A stretch of 64,000 nucleotides of DNA from Kaiparowitsia implicata GSE-PSE-MK54-09C (GTDB lineage Bacteria > Cyanobacteriota > Cyanobacteriia > Elainellales > Elainellaceae). Both the position numbers and the translations under genes were made by a program. The first letter of the stretch is position 1. Every line of letters starts with the position of its first letter. Where the stretch lies: NCBI GenBank assembly GCA_019359435.1, contig JAHHHI010000064.1:61951-125950 (forward strand), given 5' to 3'. The notes beneath the pieces are model-generated. The model ran no database searches. It was given only the letters and a program-made list of their open reading frames with translations, and was not told the origin of the DNA. This document shows positions 27,007 through 35,898 of the stretch, piece by piece.

Positions 27007-27737
27007 ATCCACTCATCCGCAGATCTGCGTTCACCACGCTGCTAGTTCTTGGTCAGCTTGTGGCCCAGCCAGCAAGTGCCTTTACCGTCATTGATCCGAC
27101 AAACCTGCTGCAGAACACCCTAACCGCTTTGCGCACCATGGAGATGGTCAGCAACCAAGCAAGCCAATTGCAGAACGAAACTCAGATGCTGATGAACCAG
27201 TCCCGGCATTTGGCGACGCTGGACTACAACGTGGTCAATCGATTGCGTTCGAACTTGGCCAATACCGAGCGGCTACTGGCCCAAGCCCAAGGGTTAGCCT
27301 TTGAGGTGCAACGTCTGGATCAGGAGTTCGCTCGCCTATATCCAGCCCAATACTCAAGTAGTGTAAGCACCCAGCGCATGGCGCAGGAAACGCGAGAGCG
27401 CTGGAAACAGGGTCTCGACGGTCTGCACACAGCGATGCGCGTGCAAGCTCAAGTGACGCAAAACCTGGCCCAGGACGAGCGCGCGCTGGCCGACTTGGTG
27501 CAACAAAGTCAGTCTGCCGGCGGTGCGCTTCAAGCGGCCCAGGCCACCAACCAACTGCTGGCATTACAAGCCAAGCAGTCGATCCAGGCCCAGCAACTCC
27601 ATATTACCCAGAACCGCGCCGTTTCCCTGGAGCTTGCCCGCCAAGCCGCTGCGTCAGAAAAAGCCCGAGAGTTGCGTAAGCGCTTTATGGGCAACGGAAC
27701 GTCTTACAGCGCCTCCCCCGTGCAGTTTTACCGCTAG
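27003..27737 (+). CDS. trbJ: TrbJ (VirB5-like, exported)
   Basis: 244 residues from ATG 27003; an in-frame longer start lies within trbE and is rejected. A signal peptide ends near VAQPASA, followed by FTVIDPTNLLQNTLTALRTM and a long Gln-rich coiled coil (QNETQMLMNQ, VQQSQSAGGALQAAQAT). It is a periplasmic, pilus-associated component that may contribute to surface exclusion or pilus tip function. Confidence 0.92.
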   Translation: MNPLIRRSAFTTLLVLGQLVAQPASAFTVIDPTNLLQNTLTALRTMEMVSNQASQLQNETQMLMNQSRHLATLDYNVVNRLRSNLANTERLLAQAQGLAFEVQRLDQEFARLYPAQYSSSVSTQRMAQETRERWKQGLDGLHTAMRVQAQVTQNLAQDERALADLVQQSQSAGGALQAAQATNQLLALQAKQSIQAQQLHITQNRAVSLELARQAAASEKARELRKRFMGNGTSYSASPVQFYR

Positions 27738-27749
27738 TGAGATCGAGAG

Positions 27750-27941
27750 ATGAATGCCCTCTCTCTCCTGCCCCTGCTGCTTATGCTGTCAGCCTGCGAA
27801 CACGAATCTGATGCTCTGCAGGCCTCACACCCTGAGCCGCTGAGCACGCGGTTTTATTCCGGCTGCGCGCAGCCTGGTGAATTCCTGAAGCTCGACGGCC
27901 TGCCAGTCATACCGGCAAGTTTCGACGAGGACGTGCGATGA
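27750..27941 (+). CDS. Small lipoprotein in the TrbK position (entry exclusion)
   Basis: 63 residues. A lipoprotein signal with lipobox LSAC (Cys about residue 16) is followed by a short polar domain (FYSGCAQPGEFLKLDGLPV). In RP4, TrbK is a small lipoprotein between trbJ and trbL giving entry exclusion. Position, size and lipobox agree, although the sequence itself is hard to match. It overlaps the trbL start by ATGA. Confidence 0.7.
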   Translation: MNALSLLPLLLMLSACEHESDALQASHPEPLSTRFYSGCAQPGEFLKLDGLPVIPASFDEDVR

Positions 27942-29107
27942 ACGACGTCAGCGTGATTGACCGATTCCTCGAGGTATTCGGTCTGTATATCGACTCGGGC
28001 TTCGGTTTGCTGGGCGGCGAAGTGGCCTTTCTCAGCATGACCCTGGTGACCATCGACATGACCCTGGCTGGGCTGTTCTGGGCAATGGGTGGCGAAGACG
28101 TCAGCTCAAAGCTGATCCGCAAGGTCCTCTATGTCGGTGCTTTCGCCTTCATAATCGGCAACTTCAATAGCCTGGCCAAGATTGTTTTCAACTCCTTCGC
28201 GGGACTGGGGCTTTTAGCCTCGGGGTCCGCACTGAGTCATACCGAGTTTTTACAGCCAGGACGTCTGGCATCGCTCGGTATCGAAGCCAGCCGTCCCTTG
28301 CTTGATCAGATAAGCAGCCTCGGCGGCTTTCCTGAGGTGTTTAGCAATCTCGACAGCATTCTGGTGCTGTTCCTAGCCTGGCTGGTGGTGATCATCAGCT
28401 TCTTTTTCCTGTCGATTCAGCTGTTCGTCACGCTGATCGAATTCAAGCTGACCACCCTCGCCGGCTTTGTTCTGGTGCCCTTCGCCCTGTGGAACAAGAC
28501 AGCCTTTCTCGCCGAGAAAGTACTGGGCAACGTGGTGGCCTCAGGCATAAAAGTGCTGGTCCTGGCGGTGATCGTTGGTATCGGCACAGGTCTGTTCGCC
28601 GAGTTCCGGGCTGTGCCGGATGAGCCTTCTATCGATCACGCGCTGGTGGTGATGCTCGCTTCATTGGCCTTGCTTGGCCTGGGCATCTTCGGACCGGGGA
28701 TTGCCACAGGCCTTGTGTCAGGAGCCCCGCAACTGGGAGCCGGTGCAGCAGCAGGTACCGCACTGGGTGCCGCAGGTATGGCTGCAGGTGCAGCAGCCGT
28801 GGCCACGGGTGTCGGCGGCGCGGTATTGGCCGGCGCGCGGATGGCGCCTGGAGCGGCACGTTTAGCACTGGGTGGGGCCAAGCCTATGGCCGCTGGCACG
28901 GCACCAGCAGCAGGGGCTTCGGCCGGCGCCCAGACCACAGGTGCCAGCACATCTGCATCCGCCGCCCAACAACCCCAGTGGGCCAAGCGCCTTCAGCGCA
29001 AACAACAACTCACCCACGCGGTAACCACTGTCGCGCACACGCTACGCGGTGGTGATGGCGGCGGCTCATCACCCGGGCCGCAGATCAGCGACTCATCAAA
29101 TTCGTGA
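27938..29107 (+). CDS. trbL: P-type conjugative transfer protein TrbL (VirB6-like)
   Basis: 389 residues with about six membrane segments (for example LVLFLAWLVVIISFFFLSIQ is one) and the VIDRFLEVFGLYIDSGFGLL start. The last 120 residues are a low-complexity Ala/Gly-rich tail. It forms the inner-membrane pore part of the type IV system. Twelve bases separate it from trbF. Confidence 0.93.
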   Translation: MNDVSVIDRFLEVFGLYIDSGFGLLGGEVAFLSMTLVTIDMTLAGLFWAMGGEDVSSKLIRKVLYVGAFAFIIGNFNSLAKIVFNSFAGLGLLASGSALSHTEFLQPGRLASLGIEASRPLLDQISSLGGFPEVFSNLDSILVLFLAWLVVIISFFFLSIQLFVTLIEFKLTTLAGFVLVPFALWNKTAFLAEKVLGNVVASGIKVLVLAVIVGIGTGLFAEFRAVPDEPSIDHALVVMLASLALLGLGIFGPGIATGLVSGAPQLGAGAAAGTALGAAGMAAGAAAVATGVGGAVLAGARMAPGAARLALGGAKPMAAGTAPAAGASAGAQTTGASTSASAAQQPQWAKRLQRKQQLTHAVTTVAHTLRGGDGGGSSPGPQISDSSNS

Positions 29108-29119
29108 AGGAGAACGAAG

Positions 29120-29821
29120 ATGCGATTCAAACGCCCACGGACGCGTTATAGCGAAACCCCACAGCCCGTCACACCGTACCAAGCAGCGCAGCAGGCCTGG
29201 GACCGACGCTTGGGCAGCAGTCTGACCCACGCACGCAACTGGCGACTGATGGCATTCGGTTGCCTCAGCCTCGCTCTGCTGATGGCCGGCGGACTTGTTT
29301 GGCGCATGGCAATCTCGACGATCACACCCTACGTGGTGGAAGTCGACAACCTCGGTGAAGTACGCACCGTAGGCGAAGCGGCCAGCCCATATAAACCTCA
29401 AGACGCGCAAATTGCCCACCACCTGGCGCGGTTTATCGAGCAGGTGCGCTCCTTAGCCATCGATCCAGTGGTGGTACGGCAGAACTGGCTAGTGGCCTAT
29501 CACTCCACCACTGACCGAGGCGCCGCCACCCTCAACGACTATGCCCGCGCCAACGATCCCTTCGCACGGGTGGGTAAGGAGTCCGTGTCAGTTGAGGTCA
29601 CCAGCGTCATACGCGCCAGCGATAACTCATTCCAGGTTCGATGGATCGAGCGCCGCTTTGTAAACGGCGCAGCCGCAGGACTGGAGCGTTGGACGGCAGT
29701 GCTCTCGCTTGTGCTGCAGCAACCGCGCACCGAGGAAAAACTGCGGCGCAACCCACTCGGCATTTACATCAACGGCCTGTCATGGAGCCGCGAACTGGAC
29801 ACTACGGAAGGAGCCAAGTAA
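29120..29821 (+). CDS. trbF: TrbF (VirB8-like)
   Basis: 233 residues. The short basic cytoplasmic start RFKRPRTRYSETPQPVTPYQ is followed by one membrane helix (LMAFGCLSLALLMAGGLVW) and a periplasmic VirB8-type domain (ISTITPYVVEVDNLGEV, NPLGIYINGLSWSREL). It is an assembly factor of the inner-membrane complex. Confidence 0.93.
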   Translation: MRFKRPRTRYSETPQPVTPYQAAQQAWDRRLGSSLTHARNWRLMAFGCLSLALLMAGGLVWRMAISTITPYVVEVDNLGEVRTVGEAASPYKPQDAQIAHHLARFIEQVRSLAIDPVVVRQNWLVAYHSTTDRGAATLNDYARANDPFARVGKESVSVEVTSVIRASDNSFQVRWIERRFVNGAAAGLERWTAVLSLVLQQPRTEEKLRRNPLGIYINGLSWSRELDTTEGAK

Positions 29822-29823
29822 CC

Positions 29824-30810
29824 ATGAAATTACCCCTGCACTTCTACATCTGCCCACTGCTGCTTGCAGTGCTCACTGGCTGCGCCAGTCAGAAGCCGCC
29901 CGTAATAGCTCTGGACGAGCCCGTTGAGGCATTGCGTTTACCTGAACCACCAGATCCCATCGAGGTGGTGGAAATGCCCAAGCCCTTGGCATTGCCAGCG
30001 CAGCTCAAGCCGCTGACAGACGCGTCTGCCAGCAAGCCGAGCAAGGAACCAATCGATGAACGTGTGCGGGTAGCGCGTGCCAATCGAGACGCTCGGATCG
30101 CCCCCACGCGTGAAGGCTACATCAATGCCATTCAGGTCTGGCCTTACTCGGACGGCGCGCTGTACCAGGTCTACAGCAGTCCTGGACGTGTAACCGCGAT
30201 CAACCTGCAGGCCGGCGAAGAACTAATCACCGTGGCAGCTGGCGATACGGTTCGCTGGATTGTCGGTGACACCACCAGCGGCCGCGGTGAAGAACTGCGT
30301 ATCAGCGTGCTGATTAAGCCGACCCGGGTCGATCTCAAAACTAACCTGGTGATCACCACCACACGACGTACTTACCTGATCGAACTGACCTCCACCGAGC
30401 AAGCGTGGATGGCCTCGGTGTCTTGGGACTACCCCAAAGATCACATGCTCGCCCTGCAACGCCGTGCTAGTGCAGCACAGGTAGCAGCACCGGTGGATGC
30501 GGGCCTGACACTTGAACAACTGCGCTTTCGCTATGCGATTACTGGTAGCAACCCGCCCTGGAAACCACTCCGTGCGTTTGATGACAGCCGCAAGGTGTAC
30601 ATCCAATTCCCCGCAGGAATCGCCCAAGGCGAACTGCCGCCATTGTTTGTGATCGGTCCAGAGGGCGACGGCCAACTCGTTAACTATCGCTTCCGCTCGC
30701 CCTACTACATCGTCGACCGCTTATTCGGTGCCGCCGAGCTGCGCCTAGGGGCGGACAAGGGGGACATCGTCCGGATCGAGCGCACGGATGACAGTGTTCG
30801 GAGGCCCTGA
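29824..30810 (+). CDS. trbG: TrbG (VirB9-like)
   Basis: 328 residues from ATG 29824; the longer frame overlapping trbF is rejected. The lipoprotein-like start LLLAVLTGCASQ is followed by the VirB9/CagX domain with YINAIQVWPYSDGALYQVYS, TVAAGDTVRWIVGDTTSG and KVYIQFPAGI. It is part of the outer-membrane core complex with TrbI. Confidence 0.93.
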   Translation: MKLPLHFYICPLLLAVLTGCASQKPPVIALDEPVEALRLPEPPDPIEVVEMPKPLALPAQLKPLTDASASKPSKEPIDERVRVARANRDARIAPTREGYINAIQVWPYSDGALYQVYSSPGRVTAINLQAGEELITVAAGDTVRWIVGDTTSGRGEELRISVLIKPTRVDLKTNLVITTTRRTYLIELTSTEQAWMASVSWDYPKDHMLALQRRASAAQVAAPVDAGLTLEQLRFRYAITGSNPPWKPLRAFDDSRKVYIQFPAGIAQGELPPLFVIGPEGDGQLVNYRFRSPYYIVDRLFGAAELRLGADKGDIVRIERTDDSVRRP

Positions 30811-30812
30811 GC

Positions 30813-32096
30813 ATGAGTGCTAATCAAGAGATCAAAGGTGCAGTGCAGTCACCACTGCAGGCCAAGGAATCCCCCGAATCACTGGAACTTCGTGCACAGC
30901 CGCGTCCGGTCACCCGCCTCAATCCTCGTATGCTAGCGGTACTTGCCGGCGGCCTAGCCAGTGCAGTGTTGGGTGCCATGCTGTGGTCGCTGCAGCCGCA
31001 GCAACGCCGTCAAAGTACGGAGCCAAGCGAGCTTTACAACATTGATCGCATTGCACGCTCCGAGGGGCTGGAGCAGTTGCCCGCAGACTACTCGCAGTTA
31101 CCCCAGCCTTCGGCACCTGCAGTACCGCAACTTGGACCGCCACTGCCTGGCGATCTGGGTGGCCCCATTCTCAAGTCCGAGCAGCAGTATCAAGGCTATG
31201 GCTACAACCAATCCGGGAGCGATCCAGTCGAGGCCGAACGACTCGCTAGGCTCAAAGAAGCCGAAGAAGCAGCGCAGTCGTCCGTATTCTTCCAAGCAGG
31301 TGGCCAACGACTATCGAGCGCCACGACTGCTGCACCGAGTCTTGCTACTCGCGACGAATTCAATCCCACTACGACAGTCTCTGGGCCACCTACGGATGCC
31401 GACGTAATGCAGAACCGGCAAGAGCAGAAAGAGGCGTTTCTCAGTAAATCCGGAAACGCGCAAATCCGTAATTCCGGATTTGTACAACTCCCGGACTCGC
31501 CCTATCAGGTTATGGCTGGAACCATCATCGCGGCAGCACTGGTCACCGGCATCAAGTCGGACCTGCCGGGCGATGTGATCGCTACGGTGACCGAACCAGT
31601 CTATGACAGCGCCACCGGACAGCATGTGCTCATCCCCCAAGGCTCGCGACTGCTCGGCCGTTATAACAGCCAGGTGAGCTACGGGCAGAGTCGCGTGCAG
31701 ATGGTTTGGCAGCGGGTGATCCTGCCTGACACGTCCTCATTCCAACTCGACAACCTGGTCGGTGCAGATGCCGCCGGCTATGCCGGTCTGGAGGATAGCG
31801 TCGACTGGCATTGGGATCGGATCGTTGCTGGTGCAGCGATGACCACTCTGCTGGGCATCGGTGCCGAGTTGGCGGCGCCCTCAAGCCGTGCTGATGGCGA
31901 CCGAATCATCATCGCGGGACGAGACAGCCTGCAGGACACAGTCAATCAAATCGGCCAGGAAGTGACCCGTCGCAACCTGGATATCCAGCCCACGCTGACT
32001 GAGCGTCCCGGCCTGCCACTGCGCGTGATCGTCAACCGCGATCTAGTGCTGCGCCCCTATCAGCCCCTAATCACTCAACAAAGGAACCGGCAATGA
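30813..32096 (+). CDS. trbI: TrbI (VirB10-like)
   Basis: 427 residues. One membrane helix (MLAVLAGGLASAVLGAMLW, about residues 41-59) is followed by a Pro-rich linker and the C-terminal TrbI/VirB10 domain (PYQVMAGTIIAAALVTGI, SDLPGDVIATVTEPVYDS, IPQGSRLLGRYNSQV). It links inner and outer membrane parts of the channel. It is intact and overlaps the next gene. Confidence 0.94.
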   Translation: MSANQEIKGAVQSPLQAKESPESLELRAQPRPVTRLNPRMLAVLAGGLASAVLGAMLWSLQPQQRRQSTEPSELYNIDRIARSEGLEQLPADYSQLPQPSAPAVPQLGPPLPGDLGGPILKSEQQYQGYGYNQSGSDPVEAERLARLKEAEEAAQSSVFFQAGGQRLSSATTAAPSLATRDEFNPTTTVSGPPTDADVMQNRQEQKEAFLSKSGNAQIRNSGFVQLPDSPYQVMAGTIIAAALVTGIKSDLPGDVIATVTEPVYDSATGQHVLIPQGSRLLGRYNSQVSYGQSRVQMVWQRVILPDTSSFQLDNLVGADAAGYAGLEDSVDWHWDRIVAGAAMTTLLGIGAELAAPSSRADGDRIIIAGRDSLQDTVNQIGQEVTRRNLDIQPTLTERPGLPLRVIVNRDLVLRPYQPLITQQRNRQ

Positions 32097-32326
32097 GCAC
32101 CACAAAACTGCGCCTCGGCCCCTTGCCTAAAACCGAGAACCTCAAACTGACATTCAACTGCCCGGCCAACCTCAAAGCCGACCTCGAACGCTACGCAATG
32201 TTGCACTCGCAAGCCCACGGCGAAGAGGTCGATGCCCTGACACTCATACCGCACATGCTTGAGGCGTTTATGGCAAGAGATCGAGTGTTCAAGAGATCAA
32301 GCGCGGAAATCGACAAGTCCAGTTGA
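32093..32326 (+). CDS. DUF2274 protein, last gene of the trb operon
   Basis: 77 residues beginning TTKLRLGPLPKTENLKLTF, the usual DUF2274 start. It has an RHH-like pattern and follows trbI in Tn4371-type ICEs. It overlaps trbI by 4 bases. Its function is unknown; control of transfer is a guess. It marks the right end of the recognisable ICE backbone. Confidence 0.85.
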   Translation: MSTTKLRLGPLPKTENLKLTFNCPANLKADLERYAMLHSQAHGEEVDALTLIPHMLEAFMARDRVFKRSSAEIDKSS

Positions 32327-32426
32327 TCCCCCGGCGTGCGCTCAACCTGGTCGCAAACGGCGAAGCCCTTATGGAATAGTCCTTTCGCGGTTGAAAACCG
32401 TGATCAAATACATCACACTAAAGAAC

Positions 32427-32705
32427 ATGATCATAAGCTTTAGGCACAAAGGTCTACGCACTTTCTACGAATCAGGCTCGACCAAAGGCATCCGGAACGA
32501 TCACGCGAAACGTCTAAGCCGGATACTGAGTTTTATGGACAGAGCTTGCGAACCATCCGATCTAGACATACCAGGGTGGCGACTGCATCCCCTTAAAGGG
32601 GAGCTTATAGAATTCTGGTCTCTCACCGTCAACGGCAATTGGCGATTGATCTTTCGATTCGTTGGTAGCGACGTAGAACTCGTCGATTACCTCGACTACC
32701 ACTGA
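32427..32705 (+). CDS. higB: HigB-type RelE-superfamily toxin
   Basis: 92 residues from ATG 32427 (MIISFRHKGLRTFYESGS). Family stretches are KGIRNDHAKRLSRILSFMD, DIPGWRLHPLKGELIEFWSL and VNGNWRLIFRF, which carry the basic residues of this ribosome-dependent mRNA interferase. The toxin comes before the antitoxin, as usual for HigBA. The leader contains CGGTTGAAAACCG (about 32,379-32,391), a small palindrome that may be the HigA operator. Confidence 0.92.
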   Translation: MIISFRHKGLRTFYESGSTKGIRNDHAKRLSRILSFMDRACEPSDLDIPGWRLHPLKGELIEFWSLTVNGNWRLIFRFVGSDVELVDYLDYH

Positions 32706-32721
32706 ACAGGAGGGGTTTTCC

Positions 32722-33009
32722 ATGACCATGTTCAACCCGCCACATCCGGGCGAGACGCTGCTCGAAGACGTACTCCCAGAGCTTGATATCAGCATCGCCG
32801 AACTTGCCCGACGCCTTGGTTTTGCCCGCGAAACGCTGTCGCGGATCCTGCACGGTCATGCTCCGATTAGTCCGGATCTAGCCGTCCGCTTGGAATTGGC
32901 AGGCATAGGCAAGGCACGTACTTGGCTTGGCGTACAAATCGATTACGACCTGTGGCAAGCAACACATCGCGAGCACCCTCGTATCGAGCGCTTCGCCGCG
33001 ATTGCTTAG
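32722..33009 (+). CDS. higA: HigA-family antitoxin
   Basis: 95 residues starting MFNPPHPGETLLEDVLPEL, the hallmark of the HigA/VapI addiction-module family. The HTH is ISIAELARRLGFARETLSRIL. It neutralises HigB and represses the operon. It lies 16 bases after higB with a GGAGGGG site. The pair may stabilise the adjacent ICE. Confidence 0.93.
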   Translation: MTMFNPPHPGETLLEDVLPELDISIAELARRLGFARETLSRILHGHAPISPDLAVRLELAGIGKARTWLGVQIDYDLWQATHREHPRIERFAAIA

Positions 33010-33056
33010 GCATCCTAGGCAAGTAACTAGAGCCCCCAGCAGCCTAAAAATTGATC

Positions 33057-33230
33057 ATGACCAAGTTGAAGATAAATCTTGCGACCAGCAGCCCCCTCCC
33101 TACCTTTTTCAGAAGCTGCTCTGATGAAGCGAAGCGCAAGGCCTATGTAGCGGCTTTAGAGCTAGCCATCGCAAGCCAGCGCATTACATTAGAAGCGGCC
33201 AAACGCATCAGTGATAATCCGCAACCATGA
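33057..33230 (+). CDS. Small hypothetical ORF, possible fragment
   Basis: 57 codons starting MTKLKINLATSSPLP and ending in a helical region (YVAALELAIASQRITLEAAKR). It ends exactly where the hipA remnant begins. It could be a small gene or the scar of a recombination. No ribosome site is evident. Confidence 0.25.
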   Translation: MTKLKINLATSSPLPTFFRSCSDEAKRKAYVAALELAIASQRITLEAAKRISDNPQP

Positions 33231-33549
33231 CGACTACGGTAAAAATTCCGCATTCTTGCATGGCCAGTCACGATGGCTACTAGCCCCTACCTATGACCTG
33301 GCTTATTCACAAATACAAGGATATGCAGACGAGCACACAACGTCTTTCAGCGGTGCCGGCCTGGCCACCCGTAAGAAACTAAAACAGGTCTGCGCTGCCT
33401 TCAGCTACCTCAGGCCAGATGCCTACATCGAGCAAACACTAGACGCCCTGTCCGGCTGGCACTCGCTTTGTTGTGAACTTGAGATTGCCCCCGAACAGCA
33501 GAAATTCATTCAGCGGGCATTCGACGAGACCCGCAAACGCCTGGACTAA
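33211..33549 (+). pseudogene. hipA C-terminal fragment
   Basis: 112 codons reading NHDDYGKNSAFLHGQSRW, LAPTYDLAYS and GAGLATRKKLKQV. These match the catalytic loop region (N-x-D-D-H-x-K-N) and C-terminus of HipA-type Ser/Thr kinases, with Tyr in place of the His. About three quarters of the gene, including the ATP-binding N-terminal part, is missing. It is inactive by truncation. Confidence 0.75.
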
Positions 33550-33558
33550 CTAGGAGCT

Positions 33559-33603
33559 TGGACTACCCCCGCTCCGGTAGACATCCTCGGCCTATGCTTT
33601 CAG
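33559..33603 (+). mobile_element. IS3-type left end, solo
   Basis: TGGACTACCCCC...GGTAGACATCC...GGCCTATGCTTT closely matches, in the opposite orientation, the IS3-type end at 35,220-35,268, where the same sequence precedes an IS3 orfA start. Here no transposase follows. Confidence 0.6.
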
Positions 33604-33656
33604 CACTGCGGGGTCGCAGCTGGGGAACGCTCGATCTCAGCCGGTCAGTTGCTCCG
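33602..33656 (+). repeat. 55-base segment duplicated at 40,058-40,112
   Basis: AGCACTGCGGGGTCGCAGC...CTCGATCTCAGCCGGTCAG is repeated with about four mismatches in the same orientation 6.5 kb to the right. It directly joins the IS3-type end. I do not recognise it; it may be the end of another insertion element. Confidence 0.6.
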
Positions 33657-33933
33657 AGCAGATATTTTATTAAAGATTCTTGTCTAGGGCTTGGCGAACA
33701 ATGGAACCGAAGCCCACGTAATACGGGGTTAGAGTCCGGTTCGCCGTGGGTATGGGCGGTTTTCGGGGCTTTGATTCTCCGAAAGGGTTTTCTCCACCGC
33801 TACCGACGCATCCTGGAGACTTGAGCGCTTGACTGGTTCGGGCTCGGCAAAACGCTAGTTTCCTCAAATTCTCCATGCTGTTCGGCATTACTCGCGTTAT
33901 GTCTTAAGATAGGCGGTTGCCGAAAGAACCGTC

Positions 33934-34896
33934 ATGGCCATAGCCATGAAGGGCTTTCATCCTTTACAAGTAAGTGTGGTGAAGATGAACAAGCCTTTCA
34001 TTTCGCTGTGCTCTGAAATTACTCGGGCACACGCGCTGACGCTGATGGATTGGTTGGAGGATGAGCGCGTCACCTGCTATCTGAGCGATTCGCGTCATGT
34101 CTCCCGCTCCATCGAGCAAGCTATCGATCGAACTCAATTGCCGATCCTGACCCATCTATTCAACCGGGGCGGCCGATTCTTCATGGCCTATGACCGGCAT
34201 GACACCCCGGTGGGCTTTGTCCGTCTCATCAAGACCGGCTCAAATTGCGAGATAGTCCTAGTCATAGGAGACAGCGACAAATGGGGCCGAAACCTTGGCG
34301 CCCGCACGATCCGCGAAGGCATGAAACTGGCTTTCCTCGAGATGCGGGCCGAGAAGCTCATCGCCAAGATCCACCCGGACAACGCGCGCTCGCTGAAAGC
34401 CTTTCTGCGTAGCGGCTTTCTGCTTGAGAGCGAAACGCCGACATTGAAGTCATTTTCCATGACGGCGGGGCGCTATCTCCAGTTCTTGCGCGAAGGTGCC
34501 GTTGGCGACTTCACTAGGATCTACATCACTGAAATCGACAAGGTCAGGCTCGAGAGTCTGATCGTGCTCGAGCCTGGCCCGGCCGTTGTTGAACTTGAAC
34601 ATGAGATTGAGCGAGCTATTGTCGTTGAGCCGCAGCAGGTGGCGTGCAATGTTGTCACGATGAACTCTAGGGCCTTGCTGCAGCTGGATGACGAAGAGAT
34701 CGAGGTGGTCTTGGTCTACCCTGAAGACGCGGACAGTAACGCCGGGAAGCATTCCGTATGTTCCGACATCGGCGCCGCCATCCTGGGCTATCAGGAGGGG
34801 GACGCTATCGACTGGCGAATTTCTGATAGAGCCCGCCGGATTGAGATCAGGAAAGTGCTTTACCAGCCGGAGGCTGCGGGCGATTTCCACCTGTAG
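33934..34896 (+). CDS. Fusion of GNAT acetyltransferase and Rnk/GreA-C domain
   Basis: 303 residues from the likely start ATG 33985, or 320 from ATG 33934. The first 160 residues are a GNAT domain (DTPVGFVRLIK, KWGRNLGARTIREGMKLAF, AKIHPDNARSLKAFLRSGF). The last 130 are a GreA/GreB-C/Rnk domain (VVTMNSRALLQLDDEEIEVV, VLYQPEAAGDFHL), ending much like the rnk at 19.85 kb. Fusions of this kind are known as GNAT/nucleoside diphosphate kinase regulator proteins. The substrate is unknown. The gene lies between inverted IS3-type ends and is followed by a terminator. Confidence 0.85.
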   Translation: MAIAMKGFHPLQVSVVKMNKPFISLCSEITRAHALTLMDWLEDERVTCYLSDSRHVSRSIEQAIDRTQLPILTHLFNRGGRFFMAYDRHDTPVGFVRLIKTGSNCEIVLVIGDSDKWGRNLGARTIREGMKLAFLEMRAEKLIAKIHPDNARSLKAFLRSGFLLESETPTLKSFSMTAGRYLQFLREGAVGDFTRIYITEIDKVRLESLIVLEPGPAVVELEHEIERAIVVEPQQVACNVVTMNSRALLQLDDEEIEVVLVYPEDADSNAGKHSVCSDIGAAILGYQEGDAIDWRISDRARRIEIRKVLYQPEAAGDFHL

Positions 34897-34929
34897 TTGA
34901 GCCTTTACCTCAGTGATCGTCCATCAGAC

Positions 34930-34963
34930 GCGAGTGCCCTCCAAAGGACGGGGCCTCGCTTTT
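34930..34963 (+). terminator. Terminator after the GNAT-Rnk gene
   Basis: GCGAG-T-GCCC pairs with GGGC-CTCGC across a 15-base loop and is followed by TTTT, 34 bases after the stop. Confidence 0.65.
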
Positions 34964-35157
34964 CATGCCTGAGCTGGATTGGCTGGAAAAGCGTTGCCCG
35001 CTCAGGCGCAAGTTGAGTACCGGTAGGCTACTTTGAGTTTTTACAGAAGCAAGACTTTCTGAATCGCAACAGCCTTTTTTCTCCGCAGCTACTGGGAGCG
35101 AGTTACTACGGGTTCAAAAGATAACAGGCGTATATCAAGACTGACATGAGCAACGAT

Positions 35158-35268
35158 CTACCTGACAGCTTCAGCCTTGAATTCCGGGGTAAATCGTTGG
35201 GTGCTCATAGACTTCCTCCTATGCTCAAAGCATAGGCCGGGGATGTCTACCAGATCGGGGGTAGTCCA
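35158..35268 (-). mobile_element. IS3-family end with truncated orfA
   Basis: Read on the minus strand: an end beginning TGGACTACCCCCGATCTGG, a ribosome site AGGAGG, then ATG at 35,208 starting MSTQRFTPEFKAEAVR, the N-terminus of IS3-type orfA. The frame stops after 16 codons, so the element is cut. The matching inverted end at 33,559 encloses 1.7 kb with the GNAT-Rnk gene. Confidence 0.75.
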
Positions 35269-35675
35269 CCAGAGCTGTAGAGTGCCCAGGAAATCCAGGG
35301 CGATTCGTACCATTCTCGGTATCGAGCGGCCAACTGGCAGACCATGTTTAAGAGCGCAAATCCGTAAATGAGCAGATGTATGCTTTGGTAGCGAGGGCCT
35401 GGACACATACGTCTAGGCCGCTAGATGCTCCAATACAACCGGCCATACAGCAGCGAAGCGGATGCCAGACTCGCACCCACCCTACCCCAGCCAGGCAGCG
35501 CCTCGATAATCGACTTTCATAAAAAGTCACAAGCAAGCCGAGTATAATTGTTGATCTGCCCACCGATCAGCGAGCATCAGGCAAGGAAGCTGGTCGTGCT
35601 GGGCAGTGCTCGGTTTAGGCATACAGCGATCATGATCGGTCGACTCCAGCTACTCATGAGTCAAAGACCATCTGC

Positions 35676-35855
35676 GGCACACCGCGTCTCGCTGAACGCA
35701 TTTGGCTCCACCTACTAACGCCTGCACAAGCGGCAGCACTACTTGGTATGGATACTGTGCTGCTGGAGCGTTGGCTATGCGGTCAGTTCAGGGACGCTGA
35801 TGAGGCGGTATTGCTTGAGAGGTTGCAGCGGCTCGAAATCGAGTTGGCAACCTAA
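35676..35855 (+). pseudogene. C-terminal fragment of an unknown protein
   Basis: An open frame without a start reads RLAERIWLHLLTPAQAALLG then LLERWLCGQFRDADEAVLLE and LQRLEIELAT before TAA. The heptad-like leucines suggest a real helical C-terminus. The family is not recognised. Confidence 0.2.
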
Positions 35856-35862
35856 GCGGAAA

Positions 35863-35892
35863 GCAGGCAGGGGGCCGGAGCCCCCTGCCTGC
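35863..35892. terminator. Terminator at the 3' side of istB
   Basis: GCAGGCAGGGGGC / GCCCCCTGCCTGC is a 13-bp perfect stem with loop CGGA, 7 bases after the end of istB. Confidence 0.8.
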
Positions 35893-35898
35893 TTGGCT

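Noticed and set aside
33558..33824. 88-codon frame across the IS3 end and 55-base repeat
   Set aside because: Its sequence is explained by the IS end and repeat; no coding features.
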